A DNA stretch of 64,000 nucleotides, from contig NC_069366.1 in NCBI RefSeq assembly GCF_021730395.1, positions 91,111,001 through 91,175,000 of the forward strand. Direction: 5' to 3'. Origin of the DNA: Mercenaria mercenaria. Lineage: Eukaryota; Mollusca; Bivalvia; Venerida; Veneridae. Below are positions 59,760-64,000 of the stretch, piece by piece. The notes under the pieces were generated by a model. The model saw only the letters and a program-made list of their open reading frames with translations. It had not been told where the DNA came from and did not search any database. Every line of letters begins with the position of its first letter. The stretch's first letter is position 1. The translations under genes and the position numbers were made by a program.

Positions 59760-61835
59760 TAATTTGCGTATATTCTGAAATATTTTGCAGTTTGCAATTC
59801 AAATTACAAAGCGAAAATAAGATTGAAAACCTGAAAAGCCCCAAACAATACCATGTTTCTGAGAAATTTCATCGCAGTTCAATACATAATTATTATATTG
59901 AATCTAATGTAAAAATTCATTTTGCAATTCGAACTGTAAAATGCAAAATATTTTGCAGTTTGCAATTCAAATTACAATGCGCAATTGACATTGAAATCTT
60001 GAATTCTGAAACGCAAATCAAGAATTCAGTTTGCAATTTGAACTGCAAAATGCAAAATATTTTGCAGTTTGCAATTTAAAATTATAAAACGCAGAAAGAT
60101 TGAAACGTTAAATTTTCAAGTCTGAATACCCCCAAACAATACCATCTTTCTGAGTAACTTCATCGCAGTTCAATACATATTGAATCATAAAGCAATTCGA
60201 ACTGCAAAATGCTATTCAAATTACAAAGCTCAATTGATATTGAAATCTTGAACTCTGAAACGCAAAATACAAATCCATTTTACAATTCGAACTGCACCCC
60301 TCCCCACGCCCCCCACCCCTCAAATACCATGTTTCTGAGAACCTTCATCGTAGTTCGATACATATATTGAAACGAAAATAAAATGCATTTTGCAATTCGA
60401 TCTGCAAAATGCAAAATATTTTGCAGTTTGCAAATCAAATTACAAAGCGCAATTGACATTGAAATCTTGAACTCTGAAACGCAAAATACAAATTCATTTT
60501 GCAATTCGAACTGCAAAATGCAAATTATTTTGAAGTTTGCAATTCAGATTACGGAACGCAACCTAGATTGAAACTTTAAAATTTCAAGCCTGAAAAGCTG
60601 CCCCCACCTCCCCCCCCCACCCCCCAAAAAAATAAATACCATGTTTCTGAGAACCTTCATCGTAGTTCGATACATATATTGAAACGAAAATAAAAATGCA
60701 TTTTGCAATTCAAATTACAAAGCGCAATTGACATTGAAATCTTTAATTCTGAAACGCAAAATAAAAATTTATTTTGCAATTCGAACTGCAAAATGCAAAA
60801 TATTTTGCAGTTTGCAATTCAAATTAGAAAGCGCAATTGACATTGAAATCTTGAATTCTGAAACGCAAAACAAACATTCATTTTGCAGTTCGAACTGCAA
60901 AATGCAAAATATTTTGCAGTTTGCAATTCAAATTAAAAAAAAGCAAATAAGACTAATTTGTTAAATTTTAAAGCCTGGAAAAATCCCAACCAATACCACT
61001 TTTCGAAGAAACTGAAAAGCAGTTTACTACATATATTGAATCGAAAATAAAAAATTATTTTGCAATTCGAACTGCAAAATGCAAAATATTTTGCAGTTTG
61101 TTATTCAAATTAAATTTTTCAAAGTTTATTTCATTCTCAGTTTGTACATATATAAAAAAAAAAAACATGAATTACAAATCGAAATGGACATTGATATCCT
61201 AAATTCTGAAACGCAAAATATAAATTGTAGTTTGGAATTCAAATTACAAAGCGAAAAGGACATTGAAATACTGAATACTGAAACGCAAAATAAAAACTCG
61301 TTTTACAGTTCGAACTGCAAATGTTTTGCAGTTTGAAGTTCAAATTACAAAGCGAAAAGGACATTGAAATACTGAATACTGAAACGCAAAATAAAAACTC
61401 GTTTTACAGTTCGAACTGCAAATGTTTTGCAGTTTGAAGTTCAAATTACAAAGTGCAAATAAGATTGAAATGTTAAATGTTAAAGCACAATACCATGTTT
61501 CTGAGAAACTGCATCGCTGTTCAATACATATAGTGAATCGAAAGTAAAAATTCATTTTGCAATTCGAACTGCAAAATGCAAAATAATTTACAGTTTGCAA
61601 TTCAAATAACAAAGCGCAAAGGAGACTGAAAGGTGAAATTTTAATGTTTCAACCCCGTCATTAACATCTTTCTTGGAAAGCAAATCATGGATCATATACA
61701 TCTTGTATTGCAAAATAAAAATCCATTTTGCAATTCGAACTGCAAAATGCAAAACAGTTTGCGGTTTGCAATTCGAACTGTAAAATGCAAAATAGTTTGC
61801 GGCTTGCAAATCGAATTGCGAACTGCAAACTGCAG
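59760..61835. repeat. Complex palindrome-rich satellite
   Basis: About 2.1 kb built from two alternating modules. Module 1 is 'TTTTGCAATTCGAACTGCAA', 'AATGCAAAATATTTTGCAGT' and 'TTGCAATTCAAATTACAAAG', itself able to pair (TTTTGCA/TGCAAAA). Module 2 is 'CCATGTTTCTGAGAAACTTC', 'ATCGCAGTTCAATACATATA'. Module 2 occurs at 59851, 60142, 60327, 60639, 60997 and 61493, so spacing is irregular (185-496 bp). A linker 'GACATTGAAATCTTGAATTC' and short C-runs (60294-60320, 60601-60625) lie between. Near 61250-61440 a ~115-bp segment is tandemly duplicated almost exactly. The many frames here are by-products. Confidence 0.88.
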
Positions 61836-61949
61836 ACCAACTTAACGCCTATATCATTGCATGGTTTGTAATTTGTATATACATATTATGTATTCTATTC
61901 GTCTCTTCGTGTTACGAAGGATTAAAGAATTAGTTAACTAATCAAAACG

Positions 61950-62345
61950 CCATTTGTATTTATGTGTCATTGATGATATTGGCATTGACGAGTCATTTAT
62001 AACAATCATTGATAATATTGGCATTTGTATGTCTTTTAAAACAATCGTTTATGATATTTACATTTACAAGTTATTGAAAAACAGTAATTTTTAATATGAC
62101 ATTTTATGTCATTTAAGACAGTCATTGATTATATGGCATTGTTGTTTTAAAACAGTCATTGATAATATCTGCCTTTGTAAGTTATTTGAAACAGTCATTG
62201 GTAATATTTGCCTTTGTAAGTCATTTGAAACAGTCATTAGTAATATTCATATTTAATGTCATTCAAAACAATCATTGCTTTATATTGGCATTTTACGTAA
62301 TTTAAAACAATCATTGACAATATTGTGTGCCAAAAATGTTCCGGG
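61950..62345. repeat. Tandem repeat, ~43-46-bp unit
   Basis: The unit 'AAACAGTCATTGATAATATTGG' plus 'CATTTGTAAGTCATTTG' occurs about eight times with variation and ends at GTGTGCCAAAAATGTTCCGG. A lone unit with the same right flank is at 58336-58424. Confidence 0.8.
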
Positions 62346-62380
62346 ATGACAGCAACTTCTTTTCTTCAGTCTTGAAAATG

Positions 62381-62475
62381 ACTTTTCTCAAACACTACAC
62401 CCAACTGCTGTTCGTGGAGTAACTGTGTAGATAACGTACACATTTTCGCAGTTGGGCGAAGTGTGAGAGAAAAGT
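62381..62475. repeat. Inverted repeat, ~28-bp arms
   Basis: Left arm ACTTTTCTCAAACACTACAC and on to CCAACTGC; the right arm's complement is ACTTTTCTCTCACACTTCGC and on to CCAACTGC. About 24 of 28 positions pair. It looks like a small MITE or a structured element directly after the tandem array. Confidence 0.6.
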
Positions 62476-62479
62476 ACTT

Positions 62480-62645
62480 AGAACTGATTGCAGGCGTTTT
62501 GTGCGAACGAAAGCACTCATTTGCTGTCTTCGACGCTCTTTATCCTATGAAAATCCGTCAAGTAGTAAGGAAAAATACAGGCAAAATGTTGCTTCAATCG
62601 GGACATTGTCTCCGTGTGTACGGTATCCAAAAGTCACGTGGGTTG
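62480..62645. other. Short unique spacer
   Basis: A 71-codon plus-strand frame here (62463-62678) overlaps the inverted repeat and the minisatellite start. I see no reason to call it coding. Confidence 0.35.
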
Positions 62646-62649
62646 CCAC

Positions 62650-63095
62650 CCTGGTGTAGGGTTCTCCAGTGTTCTTAAGGAGTAGGGTACATTTATGTAA
62701 TTTGTGAGTAGGATAGACGTATGGTATGTACATGGTGTGTACTGTAAACATTTGAACATGGTGAGTACGGTATGGAGCAGGATACACGTACATGCAAGTA
62801 TATGGTTAATACAATATGCGTATGTATCTGGTGAGCAGGGCACCTGTGTACCTGCTGAGTAGAGTACACTTATGCACGCGACGAATACGGTCACATGTGA
62901 ACATGGTAAGTAGGGAACATGGTGACTAGGGTACATCTGTGTTCTTTAGGAGTAGGATATACTTGGACTGGTGAGTAGAATACATGTATATAATATTTTG
63001 AGTAAAGTAAATGTATGTACATGATGAGTATCGTATAAATTTATACATGGTGGTTGTTGTATACGTGTTCGTGAGGAGTAGGATATATCACACTT
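62650..63095. repeat. Minisatellite, ~27-34-bp unit
   Basis: Repeats of 'ACATGGTGAGTAGGGTACAC' with 'TTATGT.' spacers, about 14 diverged units. The Tyr/His-rich minus-strand frames come from it. Confidence 0.75.
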
Positions 63096-63415
63096 TTTTG
63101 GGGTAACAAAATTATCTCAGTGTTGAAATTCATTTCCCTCGTTTTATGTATCAAATCAGTTACACATGCGAATGTACAATCATATGGAAATACTAATCTC
63201 CGTGTAACACAAATGAGAGATGAGCGGTAAATGAAATGGCCCGTCACATTCAGTCGTTTAGTTGCAGACAGCTTAACCAAATGTCCTTAAACTAAAATAA
63301 ATAGGATCCTACCAACGTCTTCTTCTGTGAAAGGTGCATGAGCTTCATCCGGGTATTTCTGTCAATGACGCCATTTTGATAAGTGTGACTGATTGAAAAA
63401 AAGACGCTAGATGTC
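63096..63415. other. Spacer between two minisatellites
   Basis: No repeat unit or gene is recognised in this ~320-bp stretch. Confidence 0.35.
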
Positions 63416-63419
63416 GCAT

Positions 63420-63830
63420 ATAGTATGTCACTGCAAAATAACAAGTAACCACTAAATAATGACAAATTACCACTGCTGAATGACAAGTACCCACTGCCGA
63501 ATGAGCAACCATTACCGAATGTCAAGTTACCATTGCCGAATGACAAGTAAAAACTGTCGAAAGAAAAGTAAATGACAAATTATCACTGTTAAATGCCAGG
63601 GTATCACGGCCGAATGGCAAGAAACAACTGTCGAAATGACAAATTTGCAATGCCGAATGACAAGTTTGCAATGCCGAATGGCGTCGAGCCACACCAGAAT
63701 GAAAATGTACGACGCTATTATGTACAGTGAGAACATCCAAATGCAAAGTAACCATAACTGAATGACAGGTAACCTTAGCACTGCCGATTGAAAAGTGATC
63801 ACTGCCTAATGAAGACTTACGTAAGCCAAT
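63420..63830. repeat. Minisatellite, ~22-bp unit
   Basis: The unit 'CCATTGCCGAATGACAAGTA' plus 2 bp repeats about 17 times with changes (CACTGCCGAATG, CAATGCCGAATG, AACTGTCGAAA). Its minus-strand frames (SFGNGNLTFGNG-type) are repeat-derived. Confidence 0.85.
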
Positions 63831-63920
63831 GCGAATAAACCATCAAAGTCGTGTCGGACGTTCCATAGACTTCTTATTCACCATATATCTTAAATTAATC
63901 AATGTCACATCAATAATTGA

Positions 63921-63948
63921 TTTTTTTTTTTTGTGGGGGGGGGGGGGG
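63921..63948. repeat. Homopolymer (T)n(G)n
   Basis: A T-run followed directly by a G-run of about 13. It may be a true low-complexity site or a place where the assembly length is uncertain. Confidence 0.7.
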
Positions 63949-64000
63949 ATCCTTACTTCTGTTAGTACTTATAAGTTTTAATTTTTGTTGTTGTTGTTTT

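Overview
The window looks like nuclear DNA of a bivalve mollusc, most likely a heterodont clam. This rests on AT-rich, intron-rich sequence packed with repeat families typical of bivalve genomes: ~150-bp tandem arrays ending in a 'GGGCCAT..TGGCCCTCTTGTT'-type motif, a ~235-bp palindromic MITE with GAGCCGTGCC ends, a tRNA-derived SINE with a shared central domain, CR1/L2-like LINE tails and a DIRS-like element. The species is not determined here. No rRNA gene, free-standing tRNA gene or CRISPR array is seen.

Three host genes can be supported. (1) A plus-strand six-exon gene at 34069-38709 is built from exons whose splice sites and phases all agree. It predicts 659 aa: an unrecognised N-terminal alpha/beta-like region, a Ser/Lys-rich linker with short helical segments, and a C-terminal chymotrypsin-fold (PA clan) serine-protease-like domain with apparent His469, Asp510 and Ser604. 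(2) An intronless Cys-loop (nicotinic-receptor-like) channel subunit of 419 aa lies at 48665-49924 (+). (3) A minus-strand four-exon gene at 57568-54418 encodes a 143-aa secreted protein. It has a signal peptide and two tandem Cys-rich modules on two almost equal exons (171 and 170 coding nt), plus a TATA box and a poly(A) signal.

By region: 0-4.7 kb is repeat arrays and bare intergenic DNA. 4.74-10.29 kb is a complete-looking but coding-poor LTR retrotransposon (minus strand, 4-bp target duplication, tRNA-Leu-type primer site). 10.3-13.5 kb holds two inverted copies of a tandem-repeat family. 13.57-14.15 kb is a relic copy of exons 2-3 of the protease-like gene, 22 kb from the gene itself. 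15.1-16.5 and 17.4-19.8 kb are two non-LTR retrotransposon remnants, the second split by a MITE. 25-26 kb is a 642-bp tandem duplication. 28.2-29.0 kb is a very young 809-bp foldback element flanked by TTAA. 29.9-31 kb is tandem arrays. 34-38.7 kb is the protease-like gene, followed by a 25-bp minisatellite. 41.6-44 kb is a DIRS-like fossil. 47.1-47.6 kb is a 38-bp minisatellite. 48.7-49.9 kb is the channel gene. 50.7-58.7 kb holds five palindromic MITEs around and inside the Cys-rich gene. 59.8-61.8 kb is a complex palindrome-rich satellite, and 62-63.8 kb is three more minisatellites.

The three genes share no obvious pathway. A protease-like protein without a visible secretion signal, a small secreted Cys-rich protein and an intronless channel subunit are all kinds of gene that expand lineage-specifically in bivalves. 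The relic exons at 13.6 kb show that the first of these has been duplicated locally.
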